Below, one piece after another: positions 41,977-55,708 of a stretch of DNA of 64,000 nt. This DNA is from Adenanthera pavonina. Lineage: Eukaryota > Streptophyta > Magnoliopsida > Fabales > Fabaceae. The notes beneath the pieces were generated by a model, which ran no database searches, was not told the DNA's origin, and saw nothing but the letters and a program-made list of their open reading frames with translations. The stretch's first letter is position 1. Every line of letters begins with the position of its first letter. Where the stretch lies: positions 15,780,827-15,844,826 of the forward strand of contig JAIVEN010000004.1 of assembly GCA_026686845.1 (NCBI GenBank). The letters run 5' to 3'. A program made the translations under genes and the position numbers.

Positions 41977-44900
41977 TGTAACACCTTAACTTTAGCTTCA
42001 TTTCCCATGTACTACACCTTAATAGAGTCCATTAGTTCATAATTAGAGGTTTGAATCACATAAATACCAAAATGAGAATTTTTTACAAATTTGGTACTAT
42101 TCACTTGGTATTTTCCATTTTACCGACTAAAATTTTAAAATCCATAATTAATTTTACAAAAATTATATGCAAGTGATTTAAGTCTCTAAAAATAACTTTA
42201 ATCATTATTGACATGGTAAAAATAAGAAACAAAACATTGGCTGGGCCATTTCATACAATTTAATCCATGAAAATTATTGTACATTTTGTCATTTTTATTT
42301 TCCCAAGATTTTGGCCTTAATTTTAAAAATTCATTTCTTATTCTATTCTAAGCCAATTCAAGTATTCTTTATGTCATTGAAAAGCCCTATATGTCTACTT
42401 TTACCATTCTTGTACGTTTATTTTACTGGAACATAATGTAGAATTATCTTCAACCATTAAGGTTTAGAACTTAACTCTTATTGGAACAATTTTAGGAAAA
42501 CTTACATATCTTTTATTATATAGCTCCAATTATTTTCAAATTAGTGGGATATTAAACTTAAGACATAGATCTTTCTAAATATATAAACCAATAATTTGTT
42601 GGAGTTCTATACAATTTTATGCTACCTTTTGAATTATCTAGTATTCACAGTAAAAGTTCCTATTTTTCCAATACTATCCAATTTGAATCCTAATTTTAAA
42701 AATTCATATTAAATCATTCATTTATCCAATTCAGTGTTCTTAGGCTCTATGGAAAGATTGTCATGTCTACTTTTAGATCATATATAACACTTGAACTAAT
42801 TCCATTGTCTCAAATAAAATGCCCCTATTCTAATCACTATTGTTCATCTTGGACAAAATTATACCATACCTTATGTAACCAAACTTCCTAACATAATTCA
42901 TTAGCATTCATTGTTCCAAATCCCTACATAACATTATGAGGGAACTAAAGGAACATAATTGCACCAGCATACATGATTTAACCTTTATACATATATTTGA
43001 ACAATTTATCAAAATAAAGCATGATAGCTTGCTAAAAAAGGTTGTTCATCATCATCTCCATCTTTTCCCCTTGCCTTTCTTTAACTCCTTACATTGCTTG
43101 GCCTATCAAAATTTGTCATTTTGGAAGAGTGAGATTAAAAGAATCTCAGTGGCATTAACCATTCAAACATTCATATTATCATATCATTCATAGAAATATC
43201 AAACAATTTTATTAAAACATAACATAACATAATGATTTCATAAAAATTTCAACAGCATTTCTCTTCATATTTTGGACATTCCAAGGCCATAAAACCCCTT
43301 ATTCAACTTAGCCAATCATTCATAAACATCACAAACCATGGAAACAAAAAATTGGCAAGTCATCTCTTTCATTGCAAAATTATAAGACAATAGAAGGTAT
43401 GAAATGGTAATATGCTACCTTTATGCTTCCTTTTGCTCTTCCTTGAGTTTTACCTCTTCCAAACACTTCCCAAAGCTTCCTTGAACCAAAATACATCATC
43501 ATTAGAGCACATAAACCATTGGTTCATGGTCATGCTTTATAAAGTGCTCATGCATCCTTAATTTTTCACTTTACTTTTCTTTTGGTTTTTTCTTTGAGTC
43601 AACACTTGTCTTAAGGTTTTGGACCATGGGAAATCCATTTTTGGGTTTAAAATCATGAAATTCCATCTCTAGGAGAAACCCTAGTGTAACACCTTAACTA
43701 TAAGCCACATTACCCATGTATTGGACCTTATTATGCTCCATTGATCATATTTAGAAGCTTAAATCACATGATATATTAAGAGAGGAAATTTTCTTTCCCC
43801 ATTTACTATTCATTTAGTAAACCCTTTTTCCCAAGAAAACTTTGAAAATTCATAACTAATTGTAGAAAAATCATATCAAGCTATCAAGTCTCTACAAGTA
43901 CCTTGAAATCGTATCTACATGGGAAAATATGATACAATATTTTAGTCATGCCAATTAGTATAGTTTATTCTACAAATTCTACTGTTGAAATGGTCACTTC
44001 TCATTTTTCTAGGATTTTGGCCATAAATTTAAAAATTCATACCTAACTCTATACTAAGCCAAATCATGTATTCTATATGCCATTGGAAAGATCTAAATGT
44101 CTATATATAGCCATATGTTTCTTATACATTTATTTAACTTGAGTATGTCATGATTTTAACTTAAATCACTAAGGGTCAGAACATCACTCTTACTAGAATA
44201 GTTTAGGAAACATGTATATCTCTCATTTTACAACTCCAACTAAACTCAAACTAGTATCATATTAAACTCAAAACATAGATCTTTTCATAAATTTAAACCA
44301 CTAAATTTTTGGAGCCCTACACAATTTTATATCAACTTTAAAATATATATATATATATACAGTAAAATTCGTAGCTTTCACTTTACTGTCCAGTTTTGAC
44401 CCTCAATTTTAAAATTATATTATATATCGTAAATGCATCCAAATGAACTGTTCTTTCCCTCATTGGAAAGCTTGTTCTCTATACTTTCAGAGCATATATA
44501 ACAATTAACCTACTTACCATCTTTTAGTCAAAAAGAGTTGACTTTGCTTTCATTGTTACAAAATGAACTTCTACCTATATAACATGGAAAAGTAGACTTC
44601 ATAACAAACTCACAGGATCATTCCATGTTCTAAATCGATACCAAACATTTCATGATGCTTAACAGAACTTAATAGCACAAGGGTAGAGATCCATATGCAT
44701 AAACATAATTTTTATACATTATTTCAAAATATGGAGTCATAGCTTGAAATCATCATCAATCAACATTTTCTCCTTCATTTTGTTTGTCTCCTTGATCTTC
44801 TTGACATTGCTTGTACCTAATCATTTGGGATACTTGTGGGAATGAGATTGGGAAAATCTCAGTAGAAAGTTACATTTCATGTAATTATATCAATCATGTG

Positions 44901-47900
44901 AAATAACTCACATTTGATCACATTAATCACATTTAAACAATAAATTACCACATTGGTCATAAAAATTTCGGCAGCATAATGGCTTAGAAAATGAACATCC
45001 CAAGGAATAAACCCCCTCATTATACAGCCAAAACCAATCAAAGAAATCATGGCATCACAATCTATTCATAGAAAGACAATGAAAGAACATAATGTTAGAA
45101 TATAAAACTTAGCTACCTCTTGATGTACCACTTGGCTTTCCTCTTGAAACCAATGATTTCTCTAGCTTTCTCAAGCTTCCTCAAGTCCCTAAACATCATT
45201 AAATACTTGCTCAAGCTACTGATTCCATGGCTAATCACATAAAGCTTCCATGAAAGCCTAAAAATTTAAACTTCCTATCCTAAGCTTATTCTTTAAACTA
45301 ACACTTGTCCCCTTTACAAAATCTCATGTTTTCTCTTGAATTTATGGAACAAGAACACTTCCCGTCCCTTAAATCATGATTGGATGAACTAGGACAGCAA
45401 AGGGGAGTAGAGAAAATTTCATTGCAACCATCCTAAACCACTTAGAAACTATACTAGAAAGCATAGGATGTAGCTTGCCTATTTTTCTCTTGAATTTCCT
45501 TCTTTATTCTTTCCTTCTTTATTCTCTCCTTTCCTTTCTAAATGTATAAGTCAGCCAAAGGTGGAGGTAGTAATTAAAAATCACTTAACCATAGTTTTAT
45601 TCTTGGTTTTGTTACTTTTCCCACCCATAGTTAAGTTTTTAACTTTGGTTAATAAAAACTTAACCATTAAGCTTGCTAATTCCCTCACATGGCTGATTAG
45701 ATGGCATCCTTGAGGGAGGAATTATCCCCAAAATAATGCATAATTTTCCCTATTCAGTAATGCCTTGTATCGGTTACTTTATACCTGGACCGGTAAAGTT
45801 ACCTTTTGCAGTGTAAAATCACTTTATGAGTACATGATTAAAATAAGCTTGTATCTAGAATTAGTTTATTATCCTGTCTCTAAAAAGCTCATTTTGTAGT
45901 GTCCAATAGCTTTTCTTTTTGACTTTTTAACTTTTGCAGATAAAAAAGCAGCTTTATCGGTAGAAAGTTACTTTTTAATGTTCAGCACTGATTATTTCTT
46001 TATTCTTAATCATCAACTCTCAGTGCTATATACCATTGGATTCGTCTCATCAAGAGTTTTGATTTGATAGTAATTTTACATATTTACAAAATTACCCTTG
46101 ACTCGGGGCAAATTTAATTTTTAAAACTTATGGGTTATCAGCTGTAATTTTCTCAAGAACTTTTCTACTCTCATTCCCACGTAAATTTTTTAAGTTTAGG
46201 AACATAAATATATTTTTTACAATACTTAGGGGTAAAAACATAATTTCTCATTTTTCCAACTGACTAAAAAATAATTTGTTTGCCTTATTTTACATAAAAT
46301 GGTGTCTGCTAATTCCGTGTACATTTTTACTTATCTAACTTTTTAGGGATGTTACACCTAGCTTGGCCAAAAATACCATGAAAATGAGAGAAATTTACTT
46401 TGATTTACGTCAAGCTACTTCAAAAATCATGTTTGAGGCCACTAGTTTTTGGTTTTTGCTAAGTTTGGTGCATGAAAACTCATCATCTTCCTATCCTAGG
46501 GTTTGGCTGAAATCTTTAGAGAGTGAGAGGAGAGATGATACTCCATGGAACAATCACGAATTACTTGCAACCATGAACTTAAGGTAAGGAAACCACTTAC
46601 CAACACTTGTGCCTTTGATTTCCTCGAGTTTTCTCTTTTTTTCTCTCTCTCTATCTTCTTTTCTTTGAAAATCTTGGAGCTCTCTCTCACTCTTTATTGC
46701 AGCTGGATATGTCATGCAAGTGAGGAGAGAGTGATACTAATTTGCTCACTTAAACTGAACTTAATCATGGTCTTCTAATGATGATTTTCTTTTGCCCAAA
46801 AAGTTTGCCTTCTCAAGGAAGTATTTTCTCCAAAATGCAATTAAATAGATTCCATCTATATCCACAACAACAAGAGCCACATCAAATGAGAGGAAAGAAG
46901 GAAATCATCTCACTTAATTAGTGACTAATCATGGTTTAGGTTAATCCAAACCAAGTCAGCTAACTCTTGTTACTTTTTTATCCAAAAATCATGCCTTCTT
47001 CAAGAAGTTCTTGTGACTAAAATCACATGCTTTTTGTGCTCAAATGTGGTGCCTCTTAGGGTGAGGAGAGTGTCAAAGTACTGTATAATTTTCTCAATTC
47101 AAAATAACCATTACTGATAAATTTTACCCGTACTAATTGACTACTTTTGCCATAATTGCCACTTTACCTTATTCGGTAATATATTTGGACTTAACTAATT
47201 GTATTGTCCCATAATATATTTTGGTGGGGTGACCATACTATTCCTATCTCCATATTGCATTCCTATTCCCATACACAATACCTTGTTCGATATAATATTC
47301 ACTATTTGACTTTCAATACTAATTATAAATTCAGACAAACTCAATGAGCCTCTAAGCAATATTATATTGAGTCCGGCTCATCATGAGCTTTGTTTTGACA
47401 AGAATTTTAAAAATTCCTAGATTGCCCTTTACATAGGGTAAAATTAAAATTGTTAATTCTTTCAGGTCAATTTTCATAATTTTTCCTAAGAACTAAATTG
47501 AACTAAATTCTTCCTTTTAGGGACTAAATTGTGAAAAAAAAATTTCCTCAGGCAAAAATGAAATTTGCACATTTCTTTTTCAAACCTGGAAAATGACTAT
47601 TTTGCCCTTGAGTTAGGTCAAATGTGCAAATACTAATTCTTCTAGGTACTTTCTCATAATTTCCCCCAAAGACTAATTTTTTAATAATTCTTTTAATTAT
47701 ACTTTCAAATTGGTTTATCTTTCAACCTAGATGTCCCAACTATGCAATACTTATATTGTTGCGTTCTACTCGACACGAACCTTATGGGACAATATAATTA
47801 GTTAGGAACCTCATGGAAAATTAGTTCCAACTAAGGATAAAGCTTAATTTCTTCTAAGGACCGCATAGAAAATTAATTCTGATGAAGGATCAAGCATATG

Positions 47901-47958
47901 CAACTATAATTTTACTTTTCTTTTTTCTCATATTTTCATACAAATTTGGAATGTTACA
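41977..47958 (-). mobile_element. Solo gypsy LTR (reverse), split by a second solo LTR
   Basis: It starts TGTAACACC on the plus strand and ends TGTTACA, flanked by the perfect 5-bp TSD CTACT (41972-41976, 47959-47963). Without the nested insertion it is about 3310 bp. No internal genes lie between the ends, so it is a solo LTR. It interrupts the gypsy gag. Confidence 0.88.
43685..46356 (-). mobile_element. Nested solo gypsy LTR (reverse)
   Basis: 2672 bp from TGTAACACC to TGTTACA, with the perfect 5-bp TSD CCTAG (43680-43684, 46357-46361). It lies inside the older solo LTR 41977-47958 and is of the same broad family. Confidence 0.9.
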
Positions 47959-48221
47959 CTACTTCCCCAACTTATGATAAAAGGGCTATTGTTGAAGAAG
48001 GGGAATCAAGTCAAAAAAAAGGAAAAAGCCCTGGAACAGTAACAATAGCAAGGGTAGAAAGGGAGGCAAGAGAGGAGGAGGACGAGTTATGTTAAGAGAT
48101 ATGTATAGAGAAGCCCTACTATGTGAGCAATGTGGCAAAATGCATGGTGGGAGAGAATGTCCTGCTAGGCAAAACATATGCTTCGGATGTGGTAAATCTT
48201 GGTACTTTGCTAGACACTACA
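47959..48221 (+). pseudogene. gag: Gypsy gag nucleocapsid end
   Basis: This is the continuation of the gag at 41976 after the TSD. The frame ends LCEQCGKMHGGRECPARQ then CFGCGKSWYFARHY: a CX2CX3HX4C unit plus the first half of a second knuckle, typical of plant gypsy gags. It runs into the LTR at 48222. Confidence 0.83.
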
Positions 48222-51200
48222 TGTAATATCCTTATTTTTACAGGATGCTATAAGATGCATAAAAAGATGGGAAAGGAAGTGAGATGGAGAAGTTACATGC
48301 TCAATCTCTAGAAAGAATTAATTTCTCAAATTACTTTTAGAAGAAATTATGTTTGGTACTTAATTAGAATTAATTTTTCATAAGGTCCAAAGTAAAAATT
48401 AATTTCAAAATTTACCCTAGAAGGTATATAATACCGCTTAAATAGAAACTCGTCTCGAGTTGAGCGTAATGGTATAAGTATTGCGTTACTGGGAGGTCTA
48501 GGTTGATAGATATACCAATTTGAAAGTTATTGTGAATAGTGAAAAAGAAATATTAAAAAATTGGTCTTTGGGAAAAATTATTAGAAAGTGCTCGGAAGAA
48601 TGGATAATTACTTTTTTACCTCGTTTAGGGGCAAAACAGTCATTTCTCATATTAAAAGTAAAATGTGAAAAATTCATTTAAACCCTAAGGGAAAAATGAT
48701 GATATCGTAAAATATACATAGAAACAGTAAAAGTAGAGAGCACAGAAAGAGAGAGCAAAGGATAAAAGGTCATTTTTCCCATTTTTCCCGAGTAGAAGGA
48801 AAAATATAAAAATTATATTTTTGCTTCAAAGAATGAGAATTCTATGCAAAGTGGTCTTTGAAATAAAGAATCCCTGGGTAGGGGTAATTTTGAAAATATG
48901 TAAAATTACTGTCAGAACGAAGCCCTTGACAAGCTGAGTGGAATGATACATAGCATGGGGGTAATTAATTAAGAATAAGGAAATAATTACTACCAAGTGT
49001 CTAAAAGTAACCTTTTACCGATAAAGCAAATTATGAGCCCCACAGACAATTAAAAAGAGACTAGAACAGGATATGGACCATACACAGATACCATTTAGGA
49101 CAGGATACTTAAGAAAATATAAAAATAAAATTGGAATAGTTTTGTAGCCCAAAAATGCTAATTTACTATAAAAAATAATTTTATCGGTATAGTTAAAAAT
49201 TATCCAGTTCAAGATATATCTATATTAGAAAAATTTGAAAAGTATGGGACACTCAAATACCTCTCTCCAGGTGTGAAAAGGGGGCACCTGGGCAGCAAGA
49301 ATTTTGGTAAAAAATTTCCTCAAGAAGTTGTCATTTTTGGCACTAAAAGTAATTATAGTTAGTTTAAGTTATTAACCATAATTAAGCATGTGATTAAGCC
49401 ATCTAAACCTTCCCTTTCTTCTCATTCTGCACGAGTATTCCAGCAGTAAAAAGCCAAGAGAGAAAATGCAAGAAAGATAAGAGAAAGAAGAGAGAAAAGA
49501 GAAGGCAAAGTTGCAAGGCTTGGAGGCTAAAACATCAAGGTAAAATTCTACCATTTCCATCTTGTGTTTTCAAGCATATAGGAAGAGTTTTATGGAGTTT
49601 TCTTTCCTCTTTACCCTCTGAAAATTTTGCCCACAAGAGAGGGTGGAGAGATAAAGTGAAGCTTTCATAAAATAATCAAAGGAAAAGGCAAGACTAGGTA
49701 CCAAGTAGCATGAAACCATAGATTGGAGCAAGTTTTGGGAAGCAAATATTTTTCTAAATTTTTCTACGAATTTTGACCAGAAAGAGGTTTTTCTTAGAGT
49801 TAGAATTTCATGTTATTGACCCTAAAAATGGATTCCTTGGGTCTAAATTGGTCAAGTACAAGTGATAGACTCAAGAAAAACTAAATGAAAAGTTAGGGTT
49901 TAGTGTGTATGGTGTTATGTAATTCTTGAAACCAGTGGCTAAAAGGCTTGAATGGTGATATGTATAGGTTCAAGGAAGTTTAAACAAGCCAAACAATAGG
50001 TGCACAAAGTTTTGAAAGGAAGAGAATACATTCAAGTAGTAATTTACCTATTTATACTTATTGTTTTCAAACTTGACTTTCATGAACTTGTTGCTATGCC
50101 ATATGTATATAATGATGCTTTGTAATTATTTGTGATGAATGGATGAGTTGAGTGATGAGGTTTATGACCTCTAGATGTCCAAATTTTAAAATAAAACTCT
50201 GTCAAAATTTTTATGAAATGTATGGCATTAAAAGTTTCAAATGATAATTTGATATTTTCTTGATGTTTCCATGAATTGTGTGATAACATGATTGTATGAA
50301 TGGGTTGTTACTACTGAGATTCTTTGAATCTCATTCCCCCTCAATGACTAACCATGCTAGGGAGAACAATGGAAAAAAGGGCTAAGGAAGGAGCTAGTTT
50401 CATGAAGAAGCTAATGATGAGTGGATGATGTTTCAAGCCATTATGTTATAATGTGAATGGTTATTGGTGCCTTGCTTTTGTATGAAATTGTAAAATAGTG
50501 AATATTATATTAATATTGTAGAAAATGTATGAGAACTTCCAGTTTTGGATCTTGTGATATGAAGTTATGTTCTACCAAGTTTCATGCCAAAATGAGTTCA
50601 TTTATTGATTGAAATAGGGTATTTTCCACACATGTCTGTTAAATTCATTCTTGTTCTATACTTAATATGAGGTTAGGTTTCTAGGAATTTTATACCAAAT
50701 ATAGGACATCGCAATCTTTAAAATGACACCTAATTCATCCCATTTGGAGTTGTGTACAATTAATGGTGAAATTTCAAATTTAGGATTCAAAATAGGGCAA
50801 TATTGGGAAAATTGTAACTGAAAGTTAAGTACTAAAAGATTCAAAAATGAACATAAAATTGTATAGAGCTCCAAAAAGTTAGTGGTTTATATTCATGAGA
50901 GTTTTTTTGTCTTAAGATTAATATTCCACTGATTTGGAAGTGATTGAAGCTATATAATAAGAGATATGTGAGTTTTCCCAAAATTATCCTAGTAACAGTA
51001 GTATTCTGACCCTTCAAAATTTAAGTTAATGTTTTTCCCTGTGTAAATCAAATAAATGTATGAGAAAAATATATCTATAAGTAGACATATATATATTTTA
51101 AATGACATAGAGTATCCACAATTTGGTCATGTATAGAATGAAATATGATTTTTCAAACTTGAGATCAGAAAACTAGAAGATAGAAAAATGACCAAATGAA

Positions 51201-51505
51201 CAGTAAAAACCCATGAAATTTACTGTATGAATTGGTCCAATGAAGTTGCTTTTTAATATTTTTCCCATGTAGAAAATATTTTAAGCTATGTTTAGAGACT
51301 TGAATCACCTCAAGATGATTTTTTCAAATTTAGTTATGAATTTTTAAAATTTATAGAGTAAAATGGAAATTGCCAAGTGAACAGTACCTTGAAAAATTGA
51401 AAATTCCATTTTTGAAAATAAATTGATTTAAGCTTCTCTTTAAGCATAGTTGGTATCTAAAATGATTTAATATATGGGAAATGGACCCGAGTATGAGGTG
51501 TTACA
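48222..51505 (+). repeat. Gypsy LTR (forward)
   Basis: 3284 bp from TGTAATATCC to GGTGTTACA, with AACGAAGCCC and GAGATTCTTTGAATCTCA blocks and a donor-like site at 49539. The flanks (CTACA, GCAGA) do not form a TSD and no PBS follows. It could be a solo LTR with decayed TSD or the 3' LTR of a pol-deleted element. Confidence 0.78.
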
Positions 51506-51802
51506 GCAGATCAGATGGTGATGATGATATATGATATGGTGAAATAAGAAAGGGATCCTTGTCATTAAATCTTCTCCTATGACTAGGAGAGCAAGACAGT
51601 AGTGGACTACACCTTCCCTAAATCACCACTAATTTACGATGGTCTAGGAAAAAGAAAGCCACAATTTGCACATTAGTGTTACCATTGGCCAGATGCATTA
51701 GTGTGAGGTGAGTTTGGTGATGTCCTGAAATCAGTCTTCACCTATTGTTGGAGTGGAGTCACCTATACGAAATATCATGTTATGACAACAGCTCATGGTT
51801 CT
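51506..51802. other. Unassigned 297-bp stretch between two gypsy LTRs
   Basis: No gene and no primer site are seen; it probably continues at 54356 on the far side of the solo LTR. Confidence 0.5.
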
Positions 51803-54355
51803 TGTAATATCCCAAATTTCACTGGATACTAGGTGATAAAAAGGGACAAAATTGATAATAATGTAAAATGAAGAAGGAATTCACGAAAATGGACAAATAC
51901 TGTTTTGCATGAAATAGGATAAAGAGATCATTTTTTCTGATTGGACTGAAAAATGTGAAAATTATATTTTTGTCTCTAAAGAAATATAAAAATGACCTTC
52001 ATGTCCCAAAAGTATTAAAATTGGGGAAAGGAACAGAAAGCCTTGGGGAATATTACACCTAATTACCCAAAAATTTTAGAAATTATAATTTAATCTCAAG
52101 TTAAGGACAATTTTGTAAATATGTAAAATTCTTGTCAAAATGAAGCCATCGACGAGAGAAGTCCAATGGTATAGGGCACTGAGGGTTAATATTCAAGAAT
52201 AAAGAAATAATCAGTACCGAGTGTCCAAAAGTAATAATAAACTGATAAAGTAAATCGTGTGCCCTACCGATGGTTAAAAAGAAATCGGGTCAGGATATGG
52301 ACCATGTACAGATACTATTTGGGATAAGATAATTATGGAAATGTAAAAATAAAATTAGAATAGTCCTGTAACCCAAAAATGTTAAATTAGTATAAAGACA
52401 TTTTATCAGTATGGTTAAAAAGTACCTGGATTGAGGTATATTTGGATCAGGAAAATTAGGCAATTTTTGAACACCTCAAGCTCACCCATGCATGACTTTT
52501 GCTGCAGCGATATGACTCAAGTAATATTATATTATATTTTGTAATACTTCTTGAAGAAGTATGTGAAAAAGTAACCATCATTAGCAAAAAGTGACTTTAA
52601 TTAATTAAGTGTTTTGCCGCTTAATTAACCACTTAACTACTCATTTCCCACTTCATTTCACAAGCTCTTCCAGTAGCAAAACACCAAAAATAAAATGCAA
52701 GAGAAGGAGGAAAGAAGGAGAGAAAGAAAGAGGGAAAATCAAAGGAAATTCAAAGCATAAGTTGGTAAGCTTTAATACTACTACCTTCAGCTTACTAACT
52801 ATGGTTTTCATAGCATGATTTATGGTTTAGTTTGCTTCCTTTACACCTTAAGGTTTCATCCAAATTGGGTTTTTAGCATAGGAATAAGTTTTGGACCATG
52901 AAACTTAGGAAAAAGCATAGACTAAACACTAGAAGCATGAATCCATAAATGGTTTGAAGTGATTTGAAGGAAATTTTTTTTAATCATTTTGAGACAATTT
53001 CGGTCAGAATAGGGGGAGTATTTAGAGTTGTAATTTCATGATTTGGACCCCAAAAATGGATTCCCCATGGTCCAAAACCTTAAGAACAAGTATGTTGTAC
53101 AAAGAAAAAGCAAAGGAAAACAAAGTGAAAAATTTGGGTTTTAGTGTTATGGCATTGTATAATTCCGAAAAACCAATGGCTAAATTGGTTCAATGATGAT
53201 ATGGTTAGGTTCAAGGAAGTGTTAAGAGACTCAAGAAGTGGCATACCAAGTTTGGAGAGCAAGGGAGCATCATAAGGTAGTTAATTTCCCATACTAGCAT
53301 TATGTTATCATGTTTGTTTTCATTGTGCTTTATTGGCTCATATGATTGCAATGATATTTTGAGATGATTTATGTGCATTGGCTGAGTTGATTGATGGGCA
53401 TTGAGATCCTGGTATGTCCATTTTTCAAAATGAAACTCTGCCAAAAATTTTATGAATTCATATGACGCAAATGTGTTAATGTATTCAAAATGTGTTATCT
53501 TAATGTTTTCATGCTTAATGTGATGATGTGATGGAATGTTGGCTATTAACTACTAAAATTCTTTGAATTTCACCCTCCTAAATATTAACCATGAATAGGT
53601 AGCAACAATGGCAAGACCACCAAGGAAGAGAAAGGAAAGGAGAAAGAATTTGGCCATTAACTTGATAATCCTAGCAATGGCCATGAGCTTTGACCTTTTG
53701 TGTAATTTTGTAAATGTGATGTTAAGTATATTTCTTCAAGTCTTTATGATGTCGTAGGTCTTAGCTAAAGTATGGTATGATATGAAAATGATATATGGCC
53801 ATGTAAATTTTATGGCTTTTGTTTGGCAAATTAGTAAGAGGAAAAATGTCATCTTGACCTATGTAGAGTAAACATGCCACTGTTTGGACTTTTTGATATA
53901 TAAAGTATAAATGGTGTATATGGTTTAAAAGTAGACATGAAGAGCTCTCCAATGGTCTAAAGAACATTCAAATTGGATGTGTGATCAATATTTGACGGAT
54001 TTTTATATTTAATCCCAATTAAAATGATTGTTTTTGCGGTTTTAGTATAAATTGTGAAAATTCACAAAGTCTGATATACAGATCAGTACAAACATTGCTC
54101 TAACTTACATTTTTTCCATGTAGACAAAGTTATAAGCTATCCCTAGGGACTTGAATCACATGCATACGATTTTTATTGATTTAGTTATGATTTTCCAAAG
54201 TTTAATCGGAATAAATAAATTCGATTAAATAAATAGTGCCCAAAGTTGGAAAAATTTTATTATGGTTTTATTGTGATTCAAGATCCTACTACGATATAAA
54301 TGGACTTTAGAATGATTAAATACATGAAAAATGAACCCCTAAGGGAGGTGTTACA
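51803..54355 (+). mobile_element. Solo gypsy LTR (forward)
   Basis: 2553 bp from TGTAATATCCC to GGTGTTACA, flanked by GTTCT (51798-51802) and GTTTT (54356-54360), a TSD with one change. No PBS follows. A donor-like TTGGTAAGC lies at 52762-52770. Confidence 0.8.
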
Positions 54356-55708
54356 GTTTTAGCCATGTGTGAGGGAGAACATGCATTCTGTTATATTTTG
54401 CATTCATTGCACCATGTGCATTATTGTATAAATTTTTATATATGTTTCCTGTGATTGTCCCCAGTTACTGAGACTTTACCTTACACTCCTCTCCCATGAA
54501 CTAATATTTCAAGTGAAGGTTCTGGCACTAGTCTAGAGAAAACAAGAAAATCTTTGCCACTCCAGCATTAGGAATCTTTTAGTCATTGGTAGTGTGTGTA
54601 TTATCTATGTTATATGTTGTGCCAAGTAGAATAGCATGTTTGTAATCTATATGATAATAATGATGTTATGATGATGATGGTTGTATGACATTGATGATGA
54701 AGAATGTTGTATGATGATTTGGATGATTGTAATGATATTGTTAGTGAATGGTCATATGTGAGCCCAAAGGAGGTTTTTATGCCTCATATATGTGTCTTGG
54801 GCATATAGCCCATTAAGTAGTACTGGGGTTCAAGAGGGTCAAATCTTGAAAGAGTGGTTCCTTTAAAGTGAAATCTCTTTGGACAAGTTGATTAAGTTAA
54901 TTATGACTTGTATGAATGGCTTTCAGGTGACAATTTGCTTTGGATGGCAATTGGAAAGAAGTTTGTGGTGACTTTTGGTCAAAAAGTGGCAAAAAGGTGT
55001 CTGGTGTCCAAAATCTTCATACGAAGATGGAATTGAGTAAAACTAGTATCTATGGATAGATTGAGACAAGAGTGACCTGTATGAGTTAGAATCAGGCCAA
55101 AAGGAGGTCAGAGTACAAATTTATATGCTTCAGAAGTTTTCCATGAAAACTTAAAATTTGCTGCAAGGGGCATCATGGGACCATAAGCTTGGTCGTGGCA
55201 CCACTCACTACTGCCTCTCCCAGGCCATGGCTCTACTTTTGCTTACCGTGACTCCAACCTAAACTACCTCTCTGAGGCCTCGGTGCCACTATAACTAGCC
55301 ACAGCCCTAGCCCTATTTTGGTGTTTTTGGTGTTCTTTTTAAGATTTTGTTGTTTTGGGAGTTAAAGTTGGGATGTTCTAGTTTGGTTTGCTCAATTTTT
55401 GGAAAAGTTTGGTCAAGAATAAAGATGTATTGGTGTAGGATGTTACAGCTATGGCCAGGTCACTTAATGAGGGGCATTTTAGGATAGGCAAGGGGTTTTT
55501 GTGAGGTGGATATGATGTGTCAAAGCAGGGCTGAATTGGAGCTTAGGTGGAAAAGAAACAAGGATAGAGAAATAAGGTGGAAGAAAGAAAAGCCCTAGGC
55601 ATAGATGGAATTTTGAGGTAAAATAAATTAATGATGTGAAAAAGAATGGATGGTGTAGAAAGTCCCAAATAAGTCCTAATATGTTTATCAATAAGTCCAC
55701 AAAGTATA
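54356..55708. other. Old gypsy LTR remnant and spacer
   Basis: A block near 54474 (GTTACTGAGACTTTACCTTA) resembles the inner LTR block of this gypsy family. TGTTACA ending at 55447 could be the end of an older LTR. 55448-55708 holds nothing recognisable. Confidence 0.45.

Larger units (their letters stand above)
37165..48221 (+). mobile_element. Forward Ty3/gypsy chromovirus-type element (5' LTR to gag), interrupted
   Basis: The 5' LTR (37165-39707) is followed by PBS, leader ORF, gag (41160-41976) and, after a nested LTR insertion, the gag nucleocapsid (47959-48221). Pol is absent: the next LTR starts directly after the zinc knuckle. It interrupts the reverse-strand SIRE-like copy on its left side; I found no matching TSD. 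Confidence 0.78.

Noticed and set aside
46363..46778. ORFs at 46363-46587 and 46545-46778 as genes
   Set aside because: They lie inside a solo LTR with clear ends and TSD, and the frames are not shared with sister LTRs.
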